From contig NC_016460.1 in assembly GCF_000226115.1 (NCBI RefSeq), forward strand, positions 2,480,001 to 2,544,000: 64,000 nt of DNA, read 5' to 3'. A program made the translations under genes and the position numbers. This document shows positions 11,497 through 23,106 of this stretch, piece after piece (the stretch's first letter is position 1; each line of letters opens with the position of its first letter). Source of the stretch: Thermothielavioides terrestris NRRL 8126. Its lineage: Eukaryota > Ascomycota > Sordariomycetes > Sordariales > Chaetomiaceae. The notes beneath the pieces were generated by a model. That model saw nothing but the letters and a program-made list of their open reading frames with translations, made no database searches and had not been told where the DNA came from.

Positions 11497-12732
11497 TCAA
11501 GCCTGCCGCTCATCTGCAATCGCCGGCAAGGACGAGCGGGGGTCCGATGACTTGCTCCCGGGCCGGCCAAAGATGCTCGCCACGAAGCTCTTCTTCCGCT
11601 GGGCCGACTTGCGCCGGCGCGGAGAGGGGTCCCGAGACGCCGGCTCCGGACCCAGTGTTGGCGTCACGGCTCCGTCCGCGCTGCCGGGCGGCGTCAGTTC
11701 CGGCGCGGGCACGTTGGCGGGCGAGGCATGCCGGAGAGGTGCGAGAGCCTGGATGCGCATATTTCGTCAGTGTTTATTTTTTTTTATATATATATATTCA
11801 TTTTTTTTTTTCTGCGAGCGTTTGTTTGTCTGGCTCCCGGCGGGCGGCGAGCAGGAACTCACGCTGACGCTCAATTTCTTCCGGGCCATCGTCCCCTTCG
11901 TTGGGCCCCCGAGGCCGATTGCCCATTCGTCTGCCGCCGCTGCTGCGGGAGAGGACGCCGTCGCCCAGCCGCCAGCGCCGTCGTTCTGAAAGCTCCTCTC
12001 CAGCTCGTCGATCTCCCCCGCCGTCGTCTTCCCGTTGCACGCCAGATGCTCCTCCGGCGTGGCCACGAACCGCAGGAGCCCCCGCGCCGGATCGACGCCC
12101 AGCGTCTCCTCCATGTGCTTCTGGATCAGCGCCGCGTTCCGCTTGTTCGTCGTCGGCTGGAGCTGCGAGGGCAGCGCGAACACGGACATGACGTAGGCTG
12201 CGTCGAACGAGCCCCCGAAGAGCATGCAGGCGCCATGGTGCAGGGTGACGACGATGGACGACACCGGCCGTTGGTACCGCGTTGAGAGGTGGTTTGAGAG
12301 CTCGTTGATGAAGGTGTGTTCGTCGCCGACCTGTGTATTTAAAAGGTAAGTAAGTGTTGGCGAGAAGGATCAGGAAGGAGGCAGGTGGGAGCCGCGCACG
12401 ATCACGTTTGTCTTTACCTCGGCCATGACGATTGCGTCGCCATGCACCCGCTCCCTTGCCGGGCTACTGGGGGTTATCGAGAAGGCATCCTCGAAGAAGT
12501 TCCGCTTGCTCTTCTGCCTGGCCAGATCCCCTCTGGGCTGCGCTCTGCTCGTCCGGCGGATAACATCGCCCGGCGGCGCCCTGTCGATGGGACGCAAGAG
12601 GTGGTTCCCTTCGACGAGTTGCGAGGCCGCTGGAGGGTTGCCTCCCTTTCTAGCCTTCCGCTCCGAGAAAGAGAGGTCGCTCTGGACCTCCGAAGTGATT
12701 ATGCTCGCTCCTGGGTATGGAGTCCGATTCAT
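11497..12732 (-). CDS. MIF/D-dopachrome tautomerase superfamily protein
   Basis: Homologue of macrophage migration inhibitory factor with long extensions. Model: exons 12732-12418, 12330-11863 and 11748-11497, all phase 0, about 344 residues. The MIF-like core runs from about residue 95 to 225 and includes the pattern around SSIVVTLHHGACMLFGGS, which corresponds to the conserved strand and FGG turn of MIF. The N-terminal 90 residues are Ser/Arg-rich. The C-terminal exon is Pro/Ser/Arg-rich with basic clusters and looks disordered. Intron 2 (11749-11862) holds a TA microsatellite and A/T runs. In MIF the catalytic base is a proline exposed after Met removal; here the core is internal, so classical tautomerase activity is doubtful (inference). 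The last exon is the least certain. Confidence 0.78.
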
Positions 12733-14359
12733 TGTGGCTCGGTGCAGCGGCTGTGTTGCTTCACCGGCGGAGACGGTGGGGACCTGACTGACGATGAGTG
12801 GCGCGTTTGTCCGTTGCTGACAGTGCAGTGATCTCGGTGTGGAACACTGACTGGAGAGCTGTCAGGGCAGCTGGTCTCATGTCCCATGCGCTCCTGATGG
12901 GAATCCGTGATTCCGCTCTGACGTCTTTGCTTGCTTCCGGGCTGTGATGTATGTATCGAGACCAAGAGAGGCTTGTGCTTGCCGGAGAAGGGTTGAAAGT
13001 GTGATATTGACTCAGAGAAGTCGGCAATCAGAGGGATCCAATCGCTCAGCTCGTGCAAACGCTAGCGTAGGTATCCCTCCGGTGCGTGGACCAGCTGGGA
13101 TAGGGGATGGCGCCCGGTACGCAAACGAAGCCAAAGTGGGCGGGAGGTGCTGTTGTCAGTCCCAGCTTTCTTCTGTCCACGCGTCTCGGCCCGTGCTTTC
13201 CTTGAGATCCGCGGTGGCACAACAGCGAGCAACTCAGCTATGACTCTTAGATGTGACTAGGCCCGAGACAATGCGGCGGTGAAAGATGAGAACCGGGGAA
13301 GAGGGAAGAGAAGACAAGCCGGCCATTGACACGGCCGAGCAGACATCTTGTCTGTAAGCATGTGCGTATGTGGGCAAAATGCAGGTGTTGCAAACAACCT
13401 CAGCATGTTGCCCCTCCGTTAAAATTGATAGAGGGTTACCTTCCTTGATAGTCGACCACGGGCAGGATATTGTCTCGCGCGGATATCTGCATGCCTCATC
13501 CCACGTCGCACACGTCGCAATCGTGTATCGGTCAACGGGATCTGGATGGCCCGTCAGAAGGCCAGACACATTCGGGTCACCGCAGGCCGTCTGGCCCGTC
13601 AAGTTGTTCAACACTTTACATGGAGCACTGCAGGCGAATCGTGGCTCAAAACAGAATGGTTGTGCTATTGCTCTCCAGACGCCACAGCAAGCCGTAAACT
13701 CACCAGTTTATCCTGCCATCGTTGGCGTTATAGCTCCTCGAGAGCGAGTACCTCACTCTTTGGGGCAGGACTTGGCCGCATGTCGGCAAGATAGAGGCGC
13801 ATATGCTGCGTCTGTTTAGGGTAGGTAGGAAAACAGATGGTTGATAAGCATTTTATCCCCTCCAGAACCCATTCCACTGCGAGTCTGTCAACGAGCGATA
13901 AGCGGGAAATGGTAATAGCAGCTTGTGCGGTGCAGGCAGCCGTGACACCGGTTAGAATTGAGGTAGATGCTGTTTGCACCGCTGGTTTCAGGTAAGTGAC
14001 CCTCCTGTGGGCTGTATGCATCCTTAGCCGGTAAGCCAAGGGGCGTGTTTGCTTCGAAATAATCGCAAGCCGAGGAGGCTTCGCTACATCGAAGGGCCAC
14101 CCGTGTAACATTGTTCGATGCAGACGCCAGGTCATAGATTACAAATACATAGAACAGACGACCTCGCCGCTTCTTCTCTCAAAGTGTAAAGAACCGTAAA
14201 TGTGTATCCACAACTCAAACGCAGCCGCTGGACCGCAAGCATAGAAGCTCGCTTCATCCCCCCTTTTCTAAACAGTTACAGGCACGAGAGTGGTCCCAAC
14301 CACCACCCCCTACCGTTACTTCTTCCCTGCTAGATACTTCAAACAGCCGCGATGCGAGC
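12733..14359. other. Intergenic, 1.6 kb
   Basis: The region holds the promoter and 5' leader of the MIF-like gene and the 3' UTR of the membrane-protein gene. Open frames of up to 149 codons have no recognisable domain and overlap one another. I see no RNA gene or repeat. Confidence 0.45.
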
Positions 14360-15111
14360 CTAAGACAGCACAGGCGTCTTCCTCGCCCGCAGGTACGCAT
14401 CCGTGTACCGCTCGATCTTCATCTGGAACCCAGCAAGGACGAGGGCGGCCACCTCGACGGGGATGAGCAGGATGGCCAGGTAGAGACCCGCATGGCTCTG
14501 CCGGCAGAGCGTATCCCAGCGCGGCTGCTGCGACATGGGGATGTCGGTCCACCGGCACGTCCAGGAGAGGAAGGTGTCGACCGTCTGGGAGGCGTTGACG
14601 GCGTAGTAGAAGATGATGGAGATGAGGGCGCCGGCGAGGCCGAGGAGCGGGGCGATGAAGGTGACCGAGGTGTGGACTGTGGCCCTGGCGCGCAACTTGG
14701 TGAAGGGGGTAGCTCGTTAGCATGTTGTTTGCCCTGTGAGCTGATTGAGTGAAGGAGAGAGAGCATGGTCAGTCCACTTACAGTCCGCACCTGGCTGCAG
14801 CACAACGCGACAATGTTCGAGACGAGCACGACGGCGCTCCCGATGACGAGCGCCACGGTCGGGCGGATGTTGAACTCGGCCGGCCACAGCGGCAGCAGGA
14901 AGTCGGGCGAGACATGCGTCTCCTGGTACACGCGGAGCGTGTTGGCCGAGACGCCCAGGACGGTCAGACCCATCAGGAGCGCCAGCGCCGTCGTGCCCAC
15001 GCGGGCGCTGTCGATCACGCGGATGGTGCGCAACTTAGACTGGAGGTGGAGGTCTTGCGACTCGGCCTCGAAGGAGGACGCGGACCCCTGAGAACGGTTG
15101 CTCTTCTCCAT
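14360..15111 (-). CDS. Four-transmembrane hypothetical membrane protein
   Basis: Model: exon 1 15111-14782 and exon 2 14695-14360 with a GTAAGT donor and an AAG acceptor, both phase 0, giving about 221 residues. I do not recognise the family with certainty. Four hydrophobic segments are evident, at about residues 38-59, 85-105, 119-142 and 180-202. There is a polar Ser-rich N-terminus and a short basic C-terminus. The loop between segments 3 and 4 contains two Cys and several Trp. Spacing resembles MARVEL-like or other small fungal plasma-membrane proteins, which is only an impression. The intron falls between the second and third membrane segments. Confidence 0.72.
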
Positions 15112-16723
15112 CTTTTCTTTTATAGCGTCTGCTTCTTGATGTCGAGGCGAGCCCAGCTCAGGAGAAGGTTAAGGTTGGATGCCAGTAAGAGGGAGGACGG
15201 GTACCAAGACTGAAGACAACAAGCTGTGTCACACGAACCCGCCGGAAGGACAGCAGCAATAACAACGACGGAACCCGGACAGAAGAGAGGAAGGGGGGAG
15301 AGCTGAAATGCAAACAGAACAGACTGACTGGGTCAGGATGCAGGCACCCGACGGGCAGATCTCACGATTCTAATACCTCCGCCACTTGCCCGCCCATCCA
15401 TCCTCACCACCGCCGTCACCATGCCGACTAGTTAACTCCAGAAGCACACTACTGCATACCACAATTAAGGGGATTGGCCTAAGAAAAAGGGCGGGCGGTT
15501 AACCCAGCACGCTCTCGATCCCGCGTGGCTCGACCCGCGGACAACAAGAAGGCCAAGCGCAGATGCGGCACCTGCTGCACCAGATCGCGCTGGTGCTACC
15601 CTGCTCGCCGACTGCCGTGTCAGAGAGAGACCAGAAATAGTGTAGGCCTGCAGATTGGCGCCTCCCCCCACCTTCCCCCTTCCCAATTTCACCATCACAC
15701 GCCCAGGCCAGGCACGCACGCGCAGGCAAGGCGAGCGGCGCCAGCACGACCAAGCCGACTGGAGGGAATAAGGGCGGGGGAGGATTCCAGAAGCGGGAGT
15801 GCTGACGGGAGGGAAAGACATGCCCATCAACCACTCAGATCCCATCCCACCTTTCCCCCCCAGGAACCGCCCTATCACGTCCACGCGAGTTCCCGACGGG
15901 CGCTTAAAAACTCACTCAGGGCTGACCCGCAGCGGCGGACCAATGACGTAACAGGGACCACTGCCAATATCGGCGCGCTTGGGAGGAAGGGGGAGGAGGT
16001 CAGCACGCACGCTGAACTTGCAGATGGATGTGCGGGTTAGTTAGGAAGTTATGGGTTTGGGTTGCTGCTGCTATTCTCGACACGCTTCAACTGCACGGGT
16101 GCGTGCAATGGGCCATCGTTGTCGCGTATGCATCAGTTTTGGCGAGGCCGTAAATGAGATAGTTAAACTGAAGGAGCTTTTCCTGGAGCGGGAGATGACA
16201 TTTCCGGCCCAGAACTGCAGATTATCTGGGGACACAGGCCGACAAGTGTGGAAAGACGGTAAGAAGCTGATTGAGGATCATCAACGCTGGAGGATTGTGA
16301 AATTGAACGCCATTTCTGGATCTGTGTTGCACGGCGTTGATCAACCCTAACCCTGATCTTGGTCGACACTTAGACCGCGGTCCGATGCTGTTGAAGGTTG
16401 CCACTTCTGTCTACCTAGGTAGTCTAATGACGCTTCTCTACAGACGATTTACCTAGAGTACTTCGATATGGGGTATCTAATGGAACCAAGCGGTGCTAAC
16501 CTCACCTGCTGCGTCAGCCACCGAACAACCTCCTCGCAAACTCATGCTTTTCCAGCAGTGTCCCCTCAACGCTCGATCCCCTTTACACCCACCAAAACCC
16601 CAACGCCAACCCCCCACCCCATCTTCCCCCGTCGCAGTAACTCATACCCCCCATCCCAGAATCCCCACCCTTGACCCTACCCAGGCACGGAGATCCGTAC
16701 ACTAAGGCAGCAAGGCAGGCAGC
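15112..16723. other. Intergenic, 1.6 kb, with a perfect TACCTAGGTA palindrome
   Basis: This is upstream sequence of the membrane-protein gene plus the 3' UTR of the hydrolase gene. At 16411-16422 it contains a perfect 12-bp palindrome with core TACCTAGGTA, also found near 21484 and 48946. A C-rich pyrimidine stretch lies at about 16560-16680. No convincing gene is seen. Confidence 0.5.
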
Positions 16724-19271
16724 TCACGTCCCCCTGCCCAGACCAATCCCCTTCCTCCTGCCCCTGACGAGCGCCTCGAGCCCCCGGCCGACGGCAGCCA
16801 GGTCGCCGAGCATGGTGATGTGGCCGCGGTCGGTGCACACCCTGCCGCCGCGGACGAGCTCGTAGCCGGGGGGCAGCATGGCCTCGCGCGCGAGCACGAC
16901 GCCGTCGCCGCTGGCGAACACCAGGTCGTCGTACGCGTCCGCGCACGCGATGGCCGCCCGCGACGCCACCCGCGCCGCGTACGTCGTCGGGATGTCCTTG
17001 GCGTAGATCACCGCCAGCGGCGGGTACGCGTTGGCCTCCTGGTGCTCCCGCCGGTGCGCGAGCTCCGCGCGGAACCGCTTCGTCTCGGCCAGCGTGCGGG
17101 CCAGGTACGCGATGTTGCGCGCGCGGGCGGCGTCGGTGGGGTGTTTGTTGTTGTTGTTGCCGTTGTCGCCGTTGATGTTGCTGCTGCTGCAGCTGCCGCC
17201 GCCGATTTTCGGGGCGCCGGGGGTGTCTGGCGATGGGGATGGGGATGAGTTGCTTGCGGCGGAAGAGCTCCCCATTTGCGGGGCGAGGGTTCTGTCCTTG
17301 CCGACAGCGTGGGTAATGTCAGCCGTGGCCGCCGCGGCGGCAGCAGACGCGAGGTGCTTTTTGCTCTGGGTGTTGCTGCGGCCACGGAGAGGGAGACTTG
17401 GGAGGGAGTCGGACAGGCTGAGCAGGGAGCCGAAGGTGCTGCTTCGCGAGAGCGCCGGGAGCGGGGGCTCGGAGACGCACGGGGACCAGCGATACTTAAT
17501 CCAGTCTTCGACGTTGTAGAAGTCCACCCGGTACTCCTCCTTGGTGGCCTTGTCCACGAAGCAGAAGCCGTCTTCGGGGAGGAAGACGAATGTGGTCCGC
17601 AGGGAGAAGTTGACCTGCGCGGTGAGTATCTTCTCGTTCAAGAGCACAGCATCGCCGTTGCGGAGAGGCCCGAGGATGTTGACGCAGCGCTGTGGAACGC
17701 CGGCATACAGGACGCCGGAGAACAGATCGGGCCGCTGGTTCACGGCGTGCCGCGTGATGAGACCGCCGAGACTGTGGGCAATGACGAGTGCACCCCGCCG
17801 TTCCGCTGGGACACCGGGCTGGTTCGACGGTAGCTTCTCGAGGAACTCGACCAATTTACGGGACAACAGGTGGGGGCTAAGCCTCCAGTCATAGCCGTAG
17901 TCATGGACTCTGAGCTTGCCGGTCCGGGCGTTTTCGCACTCCCTCAGCTTCTTGAAAAGCCGCCTTGAGATGTCGACCGGCCCGACGTTCTGCAGCATCC
18001 CATCGGCAATGATGCTCTTCTCCATGTTCTCCTCGTCCTCGGGATCGAGCCCGACTTCCAGGTTCACCTTTCGGACCCCCAGCTGAACCTTGACGGGAAC
18101 CCACAAGCGCCTGTGCGGAGGCTTGGCTGAGCGCAAAATAGAGCCTCTGTACCCGCCCATGACGACAATGTCTCCGGTCAGCGACTCCAAGACGGCGTCT
18201 AGCGGGTCTTGGTTTACCCGGTGGCTAAGTTGGACAGAGCCTTGCCTGCGCACTCCTGGCACTGGCTCAGCGGGTGACTTCTTGTGCGGCGTGTTGAGCA
18301 GATCTAGCACGTTCAGTGAGTGTCCTGGCCCTCGAAGGAGAGCTGGCGTTGGACAACCTACTTGGCATTTGTGGCAGCTTGAACGACGGACCGTCGAAGC
18401 TGTCTATGATCGCCTTGAATCGCACGTTCACTTGCTCTCGTACGTGCACAAAGCGTGCGTCGTCTCCCAGAGAAGAAACACGGGATAGGGTGTGATAAAG
18501 AAGAGAGTCGTCCGAGGCCGAATGGCGGAGGGTTTGGGATCTGGCGAGATCAGGTTGGAGAGGGGGTGCCTGCGGAGAGGGAACGTCCAGAAATGAGCTG
18601 TTGGGCGGCTTCTCGGGGCCCAAGAGGGCTGTTGCCGTCGTCCGAAGCTGAGATCCTTTTGGGGGCGAGCCGGAGCTGGAGGAGAAGAAGGTTGGCGTGG
18701 GGATATTCGGGATGAGGCCAGAGGGAATCGAGATGGAAGGCAAGGCTTTCGACAGCCTCTTTAGGGCGCTGTCGCCAGCTGAATGGGAGCGCTGAGGCCT
18801 CGTTTGGAAGGCCGCAGCCATCGAGGACCTGAACCGGCCCGGCTCTGCAGTCAAAAACTGCTTCGGCCAGGCTTGCCATGGCGTAGGGAGCCGCACGACG
18901 GGGGACTCGCGGCCCGTGCCATGGTTCACCGACGCGCCGGGGGGCGTGTCGTCGGAAACATGCCGTGGCTGAGACCCCTGACTTGGCTCATCAGCCTCCT
19001 GCTTCTCGAATAGGCCACCCGCAGGCTGGTGATCGAACGCCGCAGCCTTGTCCGCGGCCGGCGTGCTTGGTGCCGTGAGAAGGGTCGCCAGCGGGCTAAT
19101 TGCTGGCTGCATGAACGATTGGGCATCATCTTGATCCACATCCAAGTCATCGTCCTCAGCCACGTCCAATTGGGGTGAATGGCACTCTTCGGCCGACGGC
19201 GCCGGGTCTCGGGCCAGTTCCAGCGCGGGTGGCACGCCGGCGACGAGGGATGGATTTACCGCGCCCTCCAT
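16724..19271 (-). CDS. LCAT/lipase-like alpha/beta-hydrolase with long disordered N-terminus
   Basis: Two exons, 19271-18362 and 18303-16724, joined by a 58-bp intron (donor GTAGGT, acceptor CTAG) give about 829 residues. The first 300 residues are low-complexity, rich in Ser, Pro and acidic residues. From about 330 the sequence resembles the lecithin:cholesterol acyltransferase-like hydrolase group: a DIVVMGGYRGS strand-turn, an HDYGYDWRLS motif near 437-446 and the nucleophile elbow AHSLGG with Ser at about 481. The presumed acid lies in SGDGVV and the His in DRGHITMLG close to the C-terminus, so all three catalytic roles have a candidate. A Ser/Ala/Asn-rich insert separates core and C-terminal catalytic segments. 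It has no clear signal peptide, suggesting a cytosolic lipid hydrolase or acyltransferase. Substrate is not predictable. Confidence 0.85.
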
Positions 19272-20195
19272 ACTGTTGCGTCGGCTTGATGATGTTGCAA
19301 ATGCTGCCAGAAATATGGAAGAGAACGCTTGCGGCTATGCAGAGAAGGAGTTGGATGCCAGGCGTATACGGAGTACAGCATTATCTTGAGGCAAGATCCA
19401 TGTAGTTCAACAAGCAGCCGAGTCCGGCCAGCTTTGCGGACCAACGATGTCAAGGCTTATTCGTGTCGTGTAGGTTGCCTGGTGTGATTCGGCGCCCAGC
19501 AAGGGTTCCGCTGGCTCGCATTGGTCGCCAGACAGGAGGCTGACGGTTCTGCGGGCAAAATTTCGAGCGGTTCCATGCTGTTGGATTTAAACTTATCAGC
19601 CGAGGCAGCAAGCTGAGGCTGAAAACTGACGATTCAGCAACAGATCGGGTCGCTCGGAGGCTCGGGCACCCCGGAGGACCGTCGCATCACATGCGCTCGC
19701 TCGCTCGTTGGTAGCAGGTGGCAGGGGTACGGGAGGTACGGGAGGAGGGAAAAAAGCCCCATCGCGGCGGTGCATTCCCGATCATTGGAGGATCGCCTGG
19801 TCTCAGACAGTACTGTGGTATGCTAGTGTACGCTATGTCCATATTCCGTCTTAACATTGCTTGCGGCTGCGCCTAGCAAAGGAAACTCAATTTTGATGCC
19901 TAACCGTCTGCCCAGGGTCCTGCCCACCATTGCACTCCTCCACCCGAGCATTCCGCGGCGGCCGCATTGCGCTTTCCATTGTTTGTTCGTTGGCCAACGG
20001 GCAGTTTCCATCTTGACGTCATGCCGCTAGTTTGCTCGGTCAACATTCCAGATGGGGACAGTGCGGCTTTTGGCTGGTGACAGAGTCCCATTGGGATGGA
20101 TCCCGCCGTCCCCGTCTCACCGTCAGCCCCCTGGCTGCTCGGTTCCTCCGTGCACTCCGTGTATCAGGACCCCACGCCCAGAACATTGGCCAACA
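19272..20195. other. Intergenic, 0.9 kb
   Basis: It lies between the start of the hydrolase gene and the stop of the GST gene, both on the minus strand. It should hold the hydrolase promoter and the GST 3' UTR. Short direct repeats of GGTACGGGAG occur near 19726-19745. No gene is seen. Confidence 0.45.
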
Positions 20196-21126
20196 TCAAA
20201 TGCGTGCAGATGGCTGATCCGGGGTCGGCAGGATCGAGAAGGAGCCCTCAATCTCCTTGATCTTCTCCACCGATCTCTTCCATCCCGGCTCTTCGGCCAG
20301 CCGCCCGATGTAGGCATGAAGCCTCGGAAATGTCTCCTGGAATGTTCCCTTCTCCCATTTCCCCATGCTATCAAACGCACCGTCCTTTCCAGCGATGAGC
20401 GGGTAGGACAGCAGGATATCTGCGCCGGTGAGAGTGCGGCCACAGATGTAGTCGCCGTTACCCGGCGATGTCGAAAGGAACTGCTCCATCATGGCGAAAT
20501 GCCGTCTCAAGTTCTGGAAGACCAGCACAGCGATGAGCTGGTTCGCGACGAGCGTCGTAATCGGCCGGACGAAGAATGGCACACTGCTGCCCTTCAGCCC
20601 TACGGTAAGCTGTCAGCGATGCGCGAGGCATTGTTTCGTCGGACGGGCTACAAACGGCTGAGTATGAAGCCAAGGACCATGGTAGACATGAAGCTGCCCT
20701 CGATGTAGTACAGCAGGTACTGGTACCGCATCCATTCCTCGGTCTCGCCGCCAAACTTGCCCTCCTCGCCATCCCTCCAGCGCTGGGGCACGAGAGTCTT
20801 CCCCTTCGAGGAGTGGTCGCACAAATACTGCAGAATGAAGGCGCTCTCTGCGAGGACAATGGGCTCCGAGGCACCCAGTGGTGTAATGCTGACCACCGGA
20901 GACTTGCCGAGCGGATGGATTTTCCTGAGCTCAGGCGGCGCCAGCATGTTCTTCTGGCGGTGATAGATTGCGAGTTCGTACGGGATCTGGAGCTCTTCAA
21001 GCAGCCATAGTATGCTCTGGGCCCGGGATCCATTGAGCCTGGCATCGCGTAAGCGGCGTCTGGACGGGACCACGAACAGGAGGAGGGCCCGCACCAGTGG
21101 AGTTTGACTTTAGCCCGGTCAACCAT
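20196..21126 (-). CDS. Glutathione S-transferase
   Basis: Three exons, 21126-21095 (32 bp), 21038-20656 and 20599-20196, give about 272 residues with all phases matching. The 32-bp first exon ends inside the Trp codon of HWLNGSRAQ, so the N-terminal strand of the thioredoxin-like domain is split by the intron. The N-domain then shows WLLEELQIPYEL, a cis-Pro region HPLGKSPVV and the Glu-Ser glutathione gamma-glutamyl site in LAESAFILQYL. The C-domain, from about 120, has a helical pattern with GADILLSYPL, typical of the cytosolic GST C-terminal domain. Expected role is conjugation of glutathione to electrophiles; class and substrate are not clear. An upstream in-frame TTG is not taken as the start. 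Confidence 0.9.
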
Positions 21127-21975
21127 AGCTGGAAACAAGCCGTCAATTCCTTCAGTCAAACAGGAGAGATGGAGTGGGCAAGTGGTCTTGAAGAACGTTG
21201 GAAGCTTGCCATATACACTACACTACACAAGTGACCGGAATGATGAGCGAATCGCCGAGAAAGCGGGAATGCGCCGGGCAGGGTAGCAAGCCGAGGCTCT
21301 GCCACGGATCCCCGCCTGTGACGGCCTTCCCACGGGGACGGATCCCAGCACTGGGACCCGTAATTCAGTATTTGCACGGCTAGTGTAGCAAGTCAAGTTG
21401 TTTCGAGCTAGTTGCTGTCTACTTGTAGGAAGTTTGAAGAGCCAGCCATACTCGGTGAACTCGATTCCTCCAGTGTAGATATCTACCTAGGTACCTACCT
21501 GTTTGAGAAACCTTACGGAACGCCAGCAGCAGGAATGCCATGATCCGGCAGTTGCTATTGATCAGTTGACAGGGATTGGTGCAATGAAAGAGTACGGAAG
21601 CAGAAGAACAGCTTGACACGGCTCTGAGCGCCAGTTCAGGAGTACGGAGTACTAATCCGTAGATCAGGAGTGGTGCACGTGTATCCCCAATTGAAGATCA
21701 AATCCACACGCAACAAGCCCGAGTTGGTCCAAGTTGAATCGGACTGGTGGGGTAGTGTAAGTTAGTGAGACTCCGGCCTGATTGGGGAGACGCCTGCTGC
21801 ACGTGACCGAGCGTCCGCGCCCCACCATGATCAGCTCTCGACGCCAAGACCACCGACAGACGGCACCTCGCGAAGCTCCAGCACCGAACCTCGAACTCGC
21901 CCGTGAAGCCACGCTGCATCGCACGACAGCCAATTCCGCTCTAGCCCGCGAGACGACGACGCTCCACGCTTCAAG
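21127..21975. promoter_or_regulatory. Divergent promoter region between GST and complex I subunit genes
   Basis: The 849 bp separate two divergently transcribed genes and must hold both promoters and leaders. A palindrome-rich string with core TACCTAGGTA lies at 21484-21493 and continues into ACCTACCT. No core promoter element can be assigned with confidence. Confidence 0.5.
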
Positions 21976-22552
21976 ATGGCTGGCCTACCGCATTACAGTG
22001 CGCCTCCTCCGAATCCCCGCTTCGATTGGTCTCCCTCCGCGAACAATGGGGACATTCATCCGGCTAACTGCGTGAACTCGAACAGAGATGGCCATGGACC
22101 CGGCCCTGGTCCGGCTCGGGAGTACGTCAAATCGATGCTCTTTTTTTGCATAGACACCCACCTCCCCTTCCCTCCCCAGTCGCACTGGGGAATGGGCCAA
22201 CCACCCAAACGAATGCGCGCCGCTGAGGCACTCGTGGGAAGTGCGACGCTGACCGCCGTGTGCGCGCCGCAGACATGATCCAAAACCGGTACAAGTACTT
22301 CCGGTGGACCAGGCGGACGGCGGGCATCACGTTCATGTACGTCGTGGTGGTTCCGGGCATCATTGGGTACTTGGGTTACAAGACCGATGTGAGTGCTTCC
22401 TCCCCGACCCCCCAGGCCGGATGGTGAAGGAGCTTCGAGTTATTGGGGGCTTCGATGGGCGAGGCTAGGGAAGGTGGTGCTGACTTGGTTCCATGAAGGG
22501 TCTGTGGGATCTGCGGGCGAAGCGGAGGGGCGATATCATCTCGGAGCGTTAA
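21976..22552 (+). CDS. Complex I subunit, B15/NDUFB4-like (75 residues)
   Basis: Short gene in four exons: 21976-21997, 22086-22121, 22273-22388 and 22499-22552. Phases agree across three introns (donors GTGCGC, GTACGT, GTGAGT), and intron 1 has a CTAAC branch point. The protein starts MAGLPHYKMAMDPALVRLG, continues with NRYKYFRWTRRTA, has one hydrophobic segment (about residues 37-54) and ends DLRAKRRGDIISER. This matches the small fungal accessory subunit of mitochondrial NADH:ubiquinone oxidoreductase related to NDUFB4/B15: one membrane span of the membrane arm and a charged tail. Exon 1 contributes seven codons, and the single-frame reading of the first 300 bp is not the true product. Family assignment rests on remembered conserved stretches, so a database comparison should confirm the subunit name. 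Confidence 0.78.
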
Positions 22553-23106
22553 GGGGGCAGATGGGCGGTAGTGATGGGGTCGACGGAGGGGGATTGTAGA
22601 TAAGCTGCGCGGTCCTTAAACACGGGAATTGGGAGACCCGCAGCCACATGTTATACCACCTTGTTTCTGAGTATGGTTGTTGTCGGCAGTTCGAGAATCT
22701 TCGTTGGAGGGGCCGGGTTCGCACGTTGCCGTCCACTCCGTGAACATTGACCTTCTTCCCGTCCCCCGACAGTCCCATGGAAGGATTAGTGCTCGTGGGA
22801 TCTCCACCTTCGCTGCCATTGTGATGTTCTGCATTGGCAATCGTGGCTCCTAACCATATTTTCACTATACTTTGAACCAGCAGCTTGGTCGCAGGCTCTG
22901 AAGTCCCGCCATACTCACCTGGAGATTCCTGCGACCTGATACGCTTCCATTGGGCCATCTTGCTCGGGCGCCGCATCTCAAGAGAATCTGCATGTCTCGC
23001 AATTCTCCACCGTCCTCCTGCTTCGAAGCAGCAGGTAAGCCGCTTAGCCGACAATTATATTTTTCCCAGCCTGGACCGCAGCACGAGTCCCCTCGACGCA
23101 AAAATA
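22553..23106. other. Convergent intergenic region
   Basis: This lies between the stops of the complex I subunit gene (+) and the SAP18 gene (-) and presumably holds both 3' UTRs. No other feature is visible. Confidence 0.5.

Noticed and set aside
12385..12831. 148-codon plus-strand frame
   Set aside because: It is antisense to exon 1 of the MIF-like gene, whose frame continues into conserved exons.
14316..14723. 135-codon His/Arg/Pro-rich minus-strand frame
   Set aside because: It is a frame-shifted shadow of exon 2 of the four-TM protein, which has clear membrane segments in the other frame.
16343..16358. Telomere-like CCCTAACCCT string
   Set aside because: Fewer than two full repeat units inside ordinary intergenic DNA between two genes; not a telomere or a convincing interstitial array.
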